41,254 bases of DNA from Opitutus sp. GAS368 (lineage in GTDB: Bacteria; Verrucomicrobiota; Verrucomicrobiia; Opitutales; Opitutaceae): NCBI GenBank assembly GCA_945906965.1, contig CAMDRP010000016.1, positions 1-41,254 of the forward strand, written 5' to 3'. The notes under the pieces were generated by a model. That model was not told the DNA's origin. It made no database searches and was given only the letters and a program-made list of their open reading frames with translations. Numbering within the stretch: the stretch's first letter is position 1; each line of letters opens with the position of its first letter. Of the stretch, positions 16,935 to 25,415 are shown one piece after another. A program made the translations under genes and the position numbers.

Positions 16935-19900
16935 ATGAATCATCAAACCGTCAGCACTGCTCGTTGTTCGTCCGCCCGCCTTTGGCGGGGCGTTGTCAGT
17001 TTATTTGTCATGTTGGGCCTTGCGGGCTCAGCCAGTTTTGCCGCCGATGTTACAGCCACGGGCAATATCACCGGTGCGGTCACCAGTGTGGGCACTAAGA
17101 ACGCGCTGCAAGGTGCCACGGTGAGTATCCCCGCGCTGAAGCGCACGGAGTTCACCGACAACGCCGGCGTCTTCAATTTCCAAGGCATCCCCGCTGGGAC
17201 GCAGGAGATTGTGGTCAACTACACGGGTTTCGCGGAAAGCCGGGAGCGCGTCGTGGTTTCTTCTGGCCAAACGGCGCGATTAGACGCGGTCCTGCGCTCT
17301 TCGGAAGTCGTCGCCATGGCGGCGTTCACGGTCGAGACGCAGCGTGAAGGTCAGGCACTGGCGCTCACTGAGCAGCGTAATGCCGCCAACGTCAAAAACG
17401 TCACCGCTTTCGACGAGTGGGGCGTACTCCCGACGCAAAACGTCGGCGAACTGGTGTCGCGTATGCCCGGCATCACGTTCACGACCGATGAGGATAATCT
17501 CATCAACAACGTGAGCATCGGCGGTCTGCCGGCTAGTTACACCCGCCTTAACATCGACGGTATGTCCTCGACCGGTGTCGGCGGCGATGGCCGCATGGCG
17601 ACCCTGCACTCTTTTTCCGGTTCGATGTATGAATCCGTTGAAATCATCGCCGGCCAGACGCCCGACAAGCGGGCCGATTCCCTCGGTGGTCAGCTGAACC
17701 TCAGGACGCGTTCGCCGCTCGCGATGAAGGAAAAACGCCGTTTCAGCTACGGCGTGAGCGGTCGCTGGTTTCCCTCGTGGTCGGATCGCAATTACGCGGT
17801 CTCCGAGCGCCCGCTGCGTCCCGACTTCAGCGGCAGTTACACGGAAGTGTTCGATGCGTTTGGCGGCAGCCGCAACCTCGGCATCGCCATCACCGCTTCT
17901 TACCAAGAAGTGCTCAACCCGCACAATAAAGACGTTCTTCTCTACGAAAACACCACCAACCCGCTGGCCCAGTTGCGTGATTACACCCGCCAAAGCGGTT
18001 TGAACGATCGCTTCCTCACCGGCTTCAGCGCCCGCGCCGATTACCGCTGGTCGCCCGCTACGTTGGTCTCGTTACGTTTTCTCTACAACGCCGGTTCTGA
18101 ACCGTATTTTAACTATACCGACGTGAATCCGTGGTTGGCGAGCAACCTCACGATCTATGATCCGCAGACCAATCCTACGGGCGGCATCAAGTCTGGTTAC
18201 ACCACTAACCGCATCGAGTTCATGCCCGTGAACAACACCACGCTCCAAACGGGCGGCGTGGCCGTCGGCGCCGCCCAGATGCGCCTCAATCCTCAGCGCT
18301 ATTCTTTCACGAGCAAAAATCCCACCGGCACGCTCGCCTTCGAGCACAATTGGGGCCGCCTCAAAGTCGATCACGCTTACCGCTGGAGCAATACCCACTG
18401 GAACTCCGGCGCCGGACGGCAGCGCGAAAACGGCACCGTCAGCATGCGCACCAAAGACGCCATCGGCTTCATCCTCGATTACTCCAATCCTCGCGGCCAA
18501 GTCTACACGCCCACTAGCGGCGCAAATGTCTACGACGCGGCCAGCTACACGCCCTTCGTGACGGCTGCGGCCAACGCCACCACGCAACCTGTGCCCGTCA
18601 CCTCCACGGTGTTTAACAAACGCGACACCGTCACGGACACCAACGAGGTCAGCGCCAACGTCAACGTGAGCTACCTGCTCCCAACTGCTCTACCGATCAC
18701 GCTCAAAACCGGTTTCGATACGGTTAACCGCCGCGTCAACAACCGCCCCGTTTTACCGCGTCGTTGGTATGGCGTCGTCGGCTCCGTGTTGCCCACTTCA
18801 GGTCTCATGCCGTTGACCGAGTTTGAGCGCCAGAACAGCGGTGGCAAACGCCTCCCCGTGGTCGATCCTGCGGCGATCAGCACCACGTTGGGCAACAGTG
18901 CCCTCTGGTATGAAGACGTGAACTTCACCGCTACGCAGCAATACACCAATCGCCGCATCATGGAAGAAGGCGTCGACGCCGCCTACATTCAGGCCAGCAC
19001 CAAAGTCGGCCGCTTGGCGGTCCTCGGTGGCGTCCGCATGGAAGACGTCAATACCGACACGTTCACGTATTTCCGCGCGCGCACCACCACGATCGCCGCT
19101 CAACCCGATCACTTTAAACGCGCCGCGATGGATTATGGCCGCCTCGCGGTCGATGGTAGCTACACCAAGTCGTTCCCCAGTATCCACCTCGCTTACGATT
19201 TGACGTCCAACCTCAAGGCCCGTGCCAGTTGGTCCACCAGTTACGGTCGCGCGCCGTTGGCCTCCCTCGTGAGCGCCGCCACCGCCAACGACACCGTGCG
19301 CACGCTCACCATCGGCAACCCCGCCCTCAAGCCCCAGCTCGGGAAGAACCTCGATCTGAAACTCGAGTATTACTTCAAGACCGGCATGGTCACCGTCCGC
19401 GGTTACCAGAAAAATATCACCGATTACATCGGTTCCGCTGGCCGCTCCGGGCAAATCGTCGGCACGGGCAACGACAACGGTTTTGAGGGCCTCTACGAAG
19501 GCTACGAAATTGTCCAACCGTTGAATCTCGGCGACGCGACCTACAAGGGCCTCGAATTCGATTACCGCCAACGCCTCACCTTCTTGCCCGGATTGCTGAA
19601 GGGCCTCACGGCTCGCGCCAACTACACCTACCTCCAAGCCAAGGGTAAGTTTGCGGGCACGATCGGCTTCAACCCCGGTCAAGTCGCGGGCTTCATCCCT
19701 CGCGCCTACAACGTCGGCCTGCTTTATAACTACCGGAAATTCGGCGCCTCCTTCGACGTCAACTACACCGGCAAATACCCCGTGACTTACAGCCTGACCG
19801 CGCCCGGCAACGGCAACCGTTACCGCAAAGACTGGACTGTCATGAATGTCGGCCTCACCTACGAAATCTTCCGCGATACGAAGGCGTTCATCAGCCTTAA

Positions 19901-20009
19901 TAACATCGCGCAGCAGGGTCCCGAAGAATACATGTTTGAACAAACCCGCACACGCAGCATCTGGATTGTGCCGCGCACTTTGAAATTCGGTATTACGGGC
20001 CAGTTCTAA
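16935..20009 (+). CDS. TonB-dependent outer-membrane receptor with carboxypeptidase-like N-terminal domain
   Basis: An outer-membrane beta-barrel of 1024 residues that should import a ligand using TonB energy. Residues 1-37 are a signal peptide (VVSLFVMLGLAGSASFAA). Residues about 45-120 form a CarboxypepD_reg-like domain (GNITGAVTSVGTKNALQGATV, split across the fold). A plug domain lies at about 145-255 (NVGELVSRMPGITF, then LNIDGMSS and VEIIAGQTPDKRADSLGGQLNLRT). The rest is barrel, ending in the aromatic residue Phe (LKFGITGQF), as expected for BAM insertion. No SusD-like lipoprotein is adjacent, so it is not a classic SusCD pair. The ligand is unknown; neighbouring genes suggest amino sugars or muropeptides, while oligosaccharides from the secreted hydrolases are an alternative. 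A strong terminator follows, so it is probably monocistronic. Its codon use seems as GC-rich as its neighbours. Confidence 0.93.
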   Translation: MNHQTVSTARCSSARLWRGVVSLFVMLGLAGSASFAADVTATGNITGAVTSVGTKNALQGATVSIPALKRTEFTDNAGVFNFQGIPAGTQEIVVNYTGFAESRERVVVSSGQTARLDAVLRSSEVVAMAAFTVETQREGQALALTEQRNAANVKNVTAFDEWGVLPTQNVGELVSRMPGITFTTDEDNLINNVSIGGLPASYTRLNIDGMSSTGVGGDGRMATLHSFSGSMYESVEIIAGQTPDKRADSLGGQLNLRTRSPLAMKEKRRFSYGVSGRWFPSWSDRNYAVSERPLRPDFSGSYTEVFDAFGGSRNLGIAITASYQEVLNPHNKDVLLYENTTNPLAQLRDYTRQSGLNDRFLTGFSARADYRWSPATLVSLRFLYNAGSEPYFNYTDVNPWLASNLTIYDPQTNPTGGIKSGYTTNRIEFMPVNNTTLQTGGVAVGAAQMRLNPQRYSFTSKNPTGTLAFEHNWGRLKVDHAYRWSNTHWNSGAGRQRENGTVSMRTKDAIGFILDYSNPRGQVYTPTSGANVYDAASYTPFVTAAANATTQPVPVTSTVFNKRDTVTDTNEVSANVNVSYLLPTALPITLKTGFDTVNRRVNNRPVLPRRWYGVVGSVLPTSGLMPLTEFERQNSGGKRLPVVDPAAISTTLGNSALWYEDVNFTATQQYTNRRIMEEGVDAAYIQASTKVGRLAVLGGVRMEDVNTDTFTYFRARTTTIAAQPDHFKRAAMDYGRLAVDGSYTKSFPSIHLAYDLTSNLKARASWSTSYGRAPLASLVSAATANDTVRTLTIGNPALKPQLGKNLDLKLEYYFKTGMVTVRGYQKNITDYIGSAGRSGQIVGTGNDNGFEGLYEGYEIVQPLNLGDATYKGLEFDYRQRLTFLPGLLKGLTARANYTYLQAKGKFAGTIGFNPGQVAGFIPRAYNVGLLYNYRKFGASFDVNYTGKYPVTYSLTAPGNGNRYRKDWTVMNVGLTYEIFRDTKAFISLNNIAQQGPEEYMFEQTRTRSIWIVPRTLKFGITGQF

Positions 20010-20031
20010 ACGACGCCCAATTCTCCTTTAC

Positions 20032-20065
20032 GGGGGCGATCCCAACCGGATCGCCCCCTTTTTTT
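20032..20065 (+). terminator. Rho-independent terminator of the TonB receptor gene
   Basis: A perfect 11-base-pair stem, GGGGGCGATCC (20032-20042) and GGATCGCCCCC (20048-20058), with the five-base loop CAACC is followed by seven T residues (20059-20065). It begins 22 bases after the receptor stop. It ends only eight bases before the next ATG, so that gene needs a promoter overlapping or inside the terminator, or some read-through. Confidence 0.95.
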
Positions 20066-20073
20066 CTCCTTTC

Positions 20074-21072
20074 ATGACGCTCCGCTCCTTTCGCCTTTTC
20101 CTCGCCTGCGCGTTCGCCGCTGGCAGCTTACTCGCCGCCGCTGAAACCACGGCTCCCGCTGTGGCGACCGATCTGATCGCGCCGCTTCTCGCCAAGCCAC
20201 TCTATCAATTCACCGAAGCCGAAACGGGCCTTTACCTCGCGCACCTCCAGGCCACCGAGCCCGATCTGCGCCGCCGGATTGTCCACCTCGCGCGCAAAAA
20301 TATCGGCCAGCCCTACGAGATTTATCTGCTCGGCGAGATGCCGTTTGAGACCTACGACCCGCAGCCGATCTATTGCCTCGGCAAGAGCGACTGCCTCGTC
20401 TTCACCGAGCACATCTACGCCATGGCGCTCACACGCGACTGGACCGGCTTCATCCGGCTCCTTCAACGCATCCGTTACCGCGATGGCCACCTCGGCGTCG
20501 CCACGCGCAACCACTACACCGAGGCCGACTGGAACGTTTCCAACCGCTGGCTCGTGCGCGATCTCACCGCCGAGCTCGCCGGCGTCAAAGCCGTGCCCTA
20601 CGAGGAAAAAATCGATCGCGCCAAATTTCTCCTCGGCCGCTACGGCCTCAAAACTTCCGCCCCCATCGAGCTGTTCCGCGATACCTACATCCCGCTCGGC
20701 GCCCTCGCCGCCGCGCTCCCACACCTGCGCGACGGTGATTTCGTCAACGTCGTCCGCGCTTCGATCACCCCCGGCAGTCACCCCAACGCCGAGATCTACG
20801 GCGGCAACGCCTGGGTCGGCCACACCGGCTTCATCGCGCACGGGCCTGACGGTACGGTTCATCTGATTCACTCCGCCGAACCCGCCGTGCGCGAAGAATC
20901 GATCGCGGACTTTATCGCCCGTTCCGCCGAAAAAGCCGCCGCGCCCGGTGCCAAGCAACGTCTCGTTGGTTTCAAATTTCTCCGGCTCGCCGATGATCCG
21001 CTCGCCCAACTCCGTCAGTTCGACGGCCCCAATGCTCCGCGCGTGACCTTGCCCAACGGCGCGGGCTTCTGA
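20074..21072 (+). CDS. secreted DUF1460 (N-acetylmuramoyl-L-alanine amidase-like) protein
   Basis: A 332-residue papain-fold protein matching DUF1460. Residues 1-22 are a signal peptide (LFLACAFAAGSLLAAA). The catalytic cysteine is Cys107 in GKSDCLVFTEHIYAMAL. The segment RNHYTEADW (145-153) with VSNRW is the family's substrate-binding block, and GHTGFIAHG carries the likely catalytic His. Structurally studied DUF1460 proteins from gut Bacteroides are NlpC/P60-related and are thought to cleave N-acetylmuramoyl-L-alanine bonds, so a role in peptidoglycan turnover is likely. The ATG at 20074 sits in the T-rich tail of the receptor terminator with no Shine-Dalgarno. The M20 peptidase gene follows almost immediately, and the two may process the same muropeptide. 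Confidence 0.85.
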   Translation: MTLRSFRLFLACAFAAGSLLAAAETTAPAVATDLIAPLLAKPLYQFTEAETGLYLAHLQATEPDLRRRIVHLARKNIGQPYEIYLLGEMPFETYDPQPIYCLGKSDCLVFTEHIYAMALTRDWTGFIRLLQRIRYRDGHLGVATRNHYTEADWNVSNRWLVRDLTAELAGVKAVPYEEKIDRAKFLLGRYGLKTSAPIELFRDTYIPLGALAAALPHLRDGDFVNVVRASITPGSHPNAEIYGGNAWVGHTGFIAHGPDGTVHLIHSAEPAVREESIADFIARSAEKAAAPGAKQRLVGFKFLRLADDPLAQLRQFDGPNAPRVTLPNGAGF

Positions 21073-21087
21073 TTGCGTCTTCGCTTC

Positions 21088-22302
21088 ATGGCTTCCGTTC
21101 CTCCTTCCATCGCCGCGCTCCCCGCTCGCACGCCCGAACTCGGCGCGCTCCTCGAGCGCTGGTGCAATATCAACTCCGGCTCCGGCCACGCCGCCGGTCT
21201 CACGCGTATGCGCGAAACGCTTCGCGCCGATTTCGCCCAAGCTTTCCCCGCCGCCACGATCACGGAGCTCATGACCGATGCCCCCGGTTTCAATCCTCCC
21301 GGCTCGCGCGCGCTCAGTATCAGCCTGCGCCCGACCGCGCCCACCCAAGTAATCCTCTGCGGTCACTACGATACCGTCTACGAAGCCGACGACGCGTTTC
21401 AAACCTGCCGCTGGCTCGACGCCGCCACGCTCAACGGTCCCGGCACCGCTGACATGAAGGGCGGCCTCGTCACGCTGCTCGCCGCGCTTCAAGCCTTCGA
21501 GGCCACGCCTCACGCCGCCCGCGTCGGTTGGGAAGTACTACTCACGCCCGACGAAGAAACGGGATCGCACGGCACGGTGGAACTTTTCCGCGCTGCTTCG
21601 CGCCGGCACCAATTCGGTTTCGTCTTCGAGCCCGGCCGCCCCAACGGCAATATTATCCATTCGCGCAAAGGCACTGGCGGCATCGTTGCCACCTGTCACG
21701 GCCGCGCCGCGCACGCCGCCAAAGTCCCCAACGACGGCCGCAGCGCCATTCTCGCTCTGGCCGAGTTTCTCCTCGAAGCGGCGAAAATCCCTTCCGAAAT
21801 GGCCGACGTGATGGTCAACGTCGGCAACATTCGCGGTGGCACTGCCGCGACCAACGTCGTCCCGCACTTCGCCGAATCCGAGATCGATATTCGCATCACC
21901 CAAGTCGCCGACGGCGCGCCGCTCCTCGCGCGTTTCCACGCCCTCGCCGAACGCTTCAACGCCCGCGACGGCATCCAGCTCACGCTCAAAGGCGGCTTCA
22001 ACCGTCCGCCCAAAGAATGTCTCCCTGCCGAAGAAGCCGCATTCCCCGAGTGGCAACGCGCCGCGGCCGATGTCGGCGTGGCGCCGTTCACGTGGGTGCA
22101 TGGCGGCGGCGGCTCGGACGGCAATTTTCTCACCGCCGGCGGCCTGCCCAATCTCGATGGGGTCGGCCCCATCGGCGATAATCTGCACAGCAACCGTGAG
22201 TTTTGCCGCGTCGAGACGATCGCCCCCCGCGCCCAGATCGTGGCGCTCTTTTTACACCGGGTCGCCGCGGGTGAAATCACGTTGCCGCCGGCGAAAGGTT
22301 GA
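21088..22302 (+). CDS. M20-family metallopeptidase (glutamate carboxypeptidase-like)
   Basis: A 404-residue di-zinc hydrolase of the M20 family, close in pattern to carboxypeptidase G2. Metal-site blocks are GHYDTVY (His93, with the Asp95 companion), GTADMKGG (Asp122), PDEETGS (Glu156 as base and Glu157 as ligand), FEPGR (Glu181) and a late NLHSNREF (His367). The dimerisation domain lies between about 195 and 310. There is no signal peptide, so it should act in the cytoplasm, for example removing a C-terminal acidic residue from imported peptides. I chose the ATG at 21088. A TTG at 21073, directly after the stop of the amidase gene, would add five residues. With only 15 bases between them the genes are probably one operon, which hints at peptide or muropeptide salvage. 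Confidence 0.88.
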   Translation: MASVPPSIAALPARTPELGALLERWCNINSGSGHAAGLTRMRETLRADFAQAFPAATITELMTDAPGFNPPGSRALSISLRPTAPTQVILCGHYDTVYEADDAFQTCRWLDAATLNGPGTADMKGGLVTLLAALQAFEATPHAARVGWEVLLTPDEETGSHGTVELFRAASRRHQFGFVFEPGRPNGNIIHSRKGTGGIVATCHGRAAHAAKVPNDGRSAILALAEFLLEAAKIPSEMADVMVNVGNIRGGTAATNVVPHFAESEIDIRITQVADGAPLLARFHALAERFNARDGIQLTLKGGFNRPPKECLPAEEAAFPEWQRAAADVGVAPFTWVHGGGGSDGNFLTAGGLPNLDGVGPIGDNLHSNREFCRVETIAPRAQIVALFLHRVAAGEITLPPAKG

Positions 22303-22304
22303 GC

Positions 22305-22335
22305 CTTCGCGCCGCTCGCTCGCGCGCGGCCGAAG
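22305..22335. terminator. hairpin between convergent genes
   Basis: CTTCG and GCCGC (22305-22315, with one bulged C) pair with GCGGC and CGAAG (22326-22335) around a ten-base GC-rich loop. It fills the space between the ends of the M20 gene and the convergent small gene and could stop transcription from both sides. No proper U tract follows on either strand. Confidence 0.4.
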
Positions 22336-22341
22336 AAATAA

Positions 22342-22824
22342 TCAGAACGTTCGCTCGAGCGTCTGCCCCGGCGTGAGCGGACGCCATGCGGCGCCGAATT
22401 CACGCAACGCGGTGCGCACGCGAGCGAGTTCGTCGGGGGTGAGCGCGAGCGCCGGCACGCGTTCTTTTTTGCAGGCGGCGGCGAGTTTTACGGCGAATAC
22501 GGCGGGCTCGCTGGCGCCACCCCATTGCTCGGCGGCGAGACAGGCGACCAACGCTTCGCTTTGGCGGAGGTGCAGAATTTTCGCAGGTGATTTTTTCGCA
22601 GACTGAAATTTTGCCGTCACGCTAGCGAAGTCGGCTCCATCGGCGATCTGGCCAAAAAATCTGTCGCGCCAACCAAGCGTGATTTCGATCACGAAGTGAA
22701 AAGCCGCGTGCGGTAGAATCGCCTGCTTGGGCATTTCGCCGCTCGTGCGGGAGCTGTCGGCGCGGAGGCACGTGAGGGCATCGGCGGACGCAGACGGGGC
22801 ATTTTTGATGAAACGAACGAGCAT
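22342..22824 (-). CDS. conserved protein of unknown function
   Basis: A 160-residue protein. I recognise a pattern seen in uncharacterised bacterial proteins: an opening like MLVRFIKN, then LTCLRADSSRT, then a proline-His stretch (LPHAAFHFVIEITLG, about residues 37-51) and FFGQIADGADF. No function is known to me. His39 and His43 with Glu47 could form a metal site, but that is conjecture. The C-terminal half (AACKKERVPALALTPDELARVRTALREFG) looks helical. There is no signal peptide or membrane segment. The ATG at 22824 fits the pattern. A TTG at 22860 would overlap the stop of the upstream kinase-like gene as TTGA and add 12 residues. With a 32-base gap it is likely co-transcribed with that gene. 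Confidence 0.7.
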   Translation of the reverse strand: MLVRFIKNAPSASADALTCLRADSSRTSGEMPKQAILPHAAFHFVIEITLGWRDRFFGQIADGADFASVTAKFQSAKKSPAKILHLRQSEALVACLAAEQWGGASEPAVFAVKLAAACKKERVPALALTPDELARVRTALREFGAAWRPLTPGQTLERTF

Positions 22825-22856
22825 GAAAAAAGCGGGAGACGCGGGTTGAACCGAAC

Positions 22857-23765
22857 TCAAGCTGAACGCGCGAGCAAGCGGCGCACGCCTTCGATGGGAG
22901 CGGCGTTGATCGGCGTGAGCGGAAGTGACGTGCGGACTTTGAGCGCGGCGAGCACGGCGGGATGGGTAAGCAAGGCGCCACTCAGGCCGGTCGTAATCGA
23001 GGCCGGGGGTGTTTCTGGGAAAAGTTTCGCGGCGACGTGCGTCGCGAGGTCGAGGAGTTCGGTAGCGGATTCGATCAGTACTTGATGCGCGGTGGTGTCG
23101 CCCTCTTCGGCGAGGCCTAGGATTGCCGGGGCGAGGGCGGCGATCACGCGGTTGGGTTCCTCGTGGGCGTAAAAATACCGGGTGATCGCGCGGGCATCGG
23201 CGGCGTCGCCAAGTTGCGTGTGCGCGCGCACGGCTGGGCCGAGCCGCGAGGCGGGGAGCCAGCCCTGGAGTTCCAATAACGCGCGGGCGATGGCGCGGCG
23301 GCCGAGTTCGTAGCCGCTACCGGGATCGCCGAAGCGCCAGCCCGTGCCGCCGGCGTAATGGACGCTACCATCGGGGGCGCGGGCGGCGACAAATGACCCC
23401 GTGCCGGCGTGAATCACGAGCCCGGGCGCACCGTCGGTGGCGAGTTCGAGAGTGGGCAGTGAATCCGGCGCGGCGCTCACGCGGCCGTATCCGGTGAGCG
23501 TTGCGGCGAACTCGGTCCAGAATGTGGGCGCGCCGGACATGAACAAGTGCGTCGCGCGGATGTTGGCCGACGGCAGTTGGGCGTGGAGCGCGGCGAGGGC
23601 GGAAGTGAGCGTAGCGACGGCGACTTCGGTGCCGGTGATGTTGGCGTTGCAGCCGGGCGCGAGGTAGCGTGCGACGATGGTGCCGGCGGCATCGACGAGG
23701 ATGCACTCGGTCTTGGTCGCGCCACCATCGACGCCGATTTGAAAAGAGGAGTTGCCCACAGGCAT
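22857..23765 (-). CDS. BadF/BadG-family ATPase, N-acetylglucosamine kinase-like
   Basis: A 302-residue protein of the ASKHA fold. The phosphate-1 loop is GVDGGATKTECIL (residues 11-23), the phosphate-2 loop is VIHAGTGSFVAA, and GWRFGDPGSGYELGRRA is the signature shared with mammalian-type GlcNAc kinases. Members phosphorylate N-acetylglucosamine or related hexosamines at O6 using ATP; benzoyl-CoA reductase activators share the fold but carry cluster-binding cysteines not seen here. A GlcNAc-type kinase would supply substrate for the NagB/PIG-L fusion about 7 kb away. The ATG at 23765 has no Shine-Dalgarno. The small uncharacterised gene lies immediately downstream and may act in the same step. 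Exact sugar specificity is not readable from sequence. Confidence 0.83.
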   Translation of the reverse strand: MPVGNSSFQIGVDGGATKTECILVDAAGTIVARYLAPGCNANITGTEVAVATLTSALAALHAQLPSANIRATHLFMSGAPTFWTEFAATLTGYGRVSAAPDSLPTLELATDGAPGLVIHAGTGSFVAARAPDGSVHYAGGTGWRFGDPGSGYELGRRAIARALLELQGWLPASRLGPAVRAHTQLGDAADARAITRYFYAHEEPNRVIAALAPAILGLAEEGDTTAHQVLIESATELLDLATHVAAKLFPETPPASITTGLSGALLTHPAVLAALKVRTSLPLTPINAAPIEGVRRLLARSA

Positions 23766-23917
23766 TGAGGGAATACACGGAAGCGGGCGTGGGGAAATAT
23801 TTATTCGGATCCGGCCGGAAGGTCGTTTTCCAGAATGCAGTTGTCCGCGCCGGAAACGGCGGTGCAGGCTGCTTCGATGAAATCACATCGCCGCGCCGTT
23901 CACCCTACCACCCACGC

Positions 23918-24382
23918 ATGATTCTCGGTATTGATCACCTCAACCTCGTCGTCGCCGATATGGCGCGGTCGTTGGCGTTTTATTGTGACGTGCTGGGTTT
24001 CACGAAAACCAAGGAAGCGCACCTCGAAGGCGAGTGGATTGAAAAAATCGTGGGCCTGCGCGGCGTGAAGGCGCACGCGGTGTTTATCGTTTCGCCTGGC
24101 GGGGAGCCGCGCATCGAGTTGCTGCAGTATCACGCTCCCGTCGGCGGGGCGTTACCGGAAAATTCGCAGGCCAACACGCACGGGCTGCGGCATTTTGCGC
24201 TGCGCGTGGACGACATTGCGGCGATGACAGCGAAACTACGCGTAGCCGGCGTCGAGGTGTGGGGCGAGCCGACGCGCGTGCCGGGCGGCGTGGTGAAATT
24301 CGATACCGGCGCGGGCGGAAAGACGCTCGTCTATTTCATCGATCCCGACGGCGTCATCGTCGAGCTGGCGGAGTACCGTTGA
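23918..24382 (+). CDS. VOC-family (glyoxalase/bleomycin-resistance fold) protein
   Basis: A 154-residue vicinal-oxygen-chelate protein built from two beta-alpha-beta-beta-beta units. Likely metal ligands are His7 (ILGIDHLNLVV), an acidic residue near IELLQYH, the His in LRHFALRVDDI and Glu in VIVELAEYR, so a metal site is probably intact. The pattern resembles the methylmalonyl-CoA-epimerase and lactoylglutathione-lyase-like branch, but the substrate is not clear. I chose the ATG at 23918 because the family starts right at the first beta strand; the frame stays open upstream without a domain. It is divergent from the kinase-like gene across 152 bases in which I see no clear promoter. Confidence 0.85.
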   Translation: MILGIDHLNLVVADMARSLAFYCDVLGFTKTKEAHLEGEWIEKIVGLRGVKAHAVFIVSPGGEPRIELLQYHAPVGGALPENSQANTHGLRHFALRVDDIAAMTAKLRVAGVEVWGEPTRVPGGVVKFDTGAGGKTLVYFIDPDGVIVELAEYR

Positions 24383-24385
24383 GCA

Positions 24386-24406
24386 CGGCGACGCGGCACG
24401 TCGCCG
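24386..24406. terminator. GC-rich hairpin between convergent genes
   Basis: CGGCGAC (24386-24392) and GTCGCCG (24400-24406) form a perfect seven-base-pair stem with a seven-base loop, three bases past the VOC stop and before the convergent methyltransferase end. There is no T tract on either strand, so termination activity is uncertain. Confidence 0.35.
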
Positions 24407-24436
24407 CCTGGCGCGGCGCGCCCCCCGCAAACAGGT

Positions 24437-25345
24437 TTAACTTTCCCAACGGCCGTAGATGCCGCAGGGGAGGACTTTGCCGTCGCGCTGGATTGGGAGG
24501 CCGACTTCGCCCGCGGTGATGTTGCCGCCGCGGCCGGACATGAGTTCGGTGAGGAGGTTGGCGACGACGGTCGGCGAGAGGCGCGCGGTATAGGCGTTGA
24601 TCAGGAAAAAAAGCGGCGAGGGCGTGAGCAAAGCGCGGCACTCGGTGAGGAGCGGCCAAAGGTGTTCCTCGAGTTTCCACATTTCGCCGGTGGCGCCGCG
24701 GCCGTAGGTGGGCGGGTCCATGATGATGGCGTCGTAGAATTTGCCGCGCTTCTGTTCGCGGCGGACGAATTTGAGGCAGTCGTCGGCGATGTAGCGGATG
24801 GGTGCGTCGACGAGGCCGCTGAGGACGGCGTTTTCTTTGCACCATTTGACCATGCCCTCGGCGGCGTCGATGTGGGTGACGCTCGCACCAGCTTTGGCGG
24901 CGGCGCACGTGGCAGCCCCGGTGTAGCCGAAGAGATTGAGGACGTTGACGGGGCGGCCGGCGGCGCGGGCGGTTTTAATTTTGGCGGAAAACCACTCCCA
25001 GTTGACGGCTTGCTCGGGGAAAAGCCCGGTGTGCTTGAACGACGTCGGGTGAATCTTAAAGGTTAGCCCAAGAGAATCGTACGCGAGTTTCCAATGATCG
25101 GGGAGGGATTTGCGGTACTCCCATTTGCCGCCGCCCTGCTCGCTGCGGTGGTAGAAGCCGTCCCAGTTTTCCCATTTGGCGCCGGGGGTCGTGCCGTGGC
25201 GGGGCCAGATGATCTGAGGATCGGGACGGACGAGGTTGTAGGCGCCCCAACGCTCTTGTTTGAGACCGTCGCCGCAGTCGAGAAGTTGGTAGTCGCGCCA
25301 GCGGTCGGCGACGATGAGGGAAGGGCGTTGGACGGAGGCGGGCAT
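24437..25345 (-). CDS. class I SAM-dependent methyltransferase, RlmK-like
   Basis: A 302-residue Rossmann-fold methyltransferase like the C-terminal (RlmK/YccW-type) module of 23S rRNA methyltransferases. It carries the FPEQAVNWEW block before the SAM pocket, motif I VLNLFGYTGAATCAAAKAG (about 140-158), the acidic end of strand 2 (HIDAAEGMVKW) and the DPPTYGRG motif IV used by amino- or base-methylating enzymes. It ends with LPCGIYGRW. The N-terminal PUA and THUMP domains of full rRNA enzymes are missing; instead there are about 100 residues containing WRDYQLLDCGDGLKQERWG and repeated WENWDG-like aromatic motifs. A ribosomal RNA target is the best guess but is not demonstrated. The KDSR-like gene lies 70 bases upstream on the same strand. 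Confidence 0.85.
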   Translation of the reverse strand: MPASVQRPSLIVADRWRDYQLLDCGDGLKQERWGAYNLVRPDPQIIWPRHGTTPGAKWENWDGFYHRSEQGGGKWEYRKSLPDHWKLAYDSLGLTFKIHPTSFKHTGLFPEQAVNWEWFSAKIKTARAAGRPVNVLNLFGYTGAATCAAAKAGASVTHIDAAEGMVKWCKENAVLSGLVDAPIRYIADDCLKFVRREQKRGKFYDAIIMDPPTYGRGATGEMWKLEEHLWPLLTECRALLTPSPLFFLINAYTARLSPTVVANLLTELMSGRGGNITAGEVGLPIQRDGKVLPCGIYGRWES

Positions 25346-25415
25346 GCGTTAAGTGAGCGCGAGGCAAAGCGTGACGGGCGGCAGTGTCGAGCCGCGTCGC
25401 GGGCGGCGGGGGGAT

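Noticed and set aside
16935-20009. The TonB receptor as SusC of a polysaccharide utilisation locus
   Set aside because: No SusD-like lipoprotein gene is adjacent; it is followed by a terminator and an amidase-like gene.
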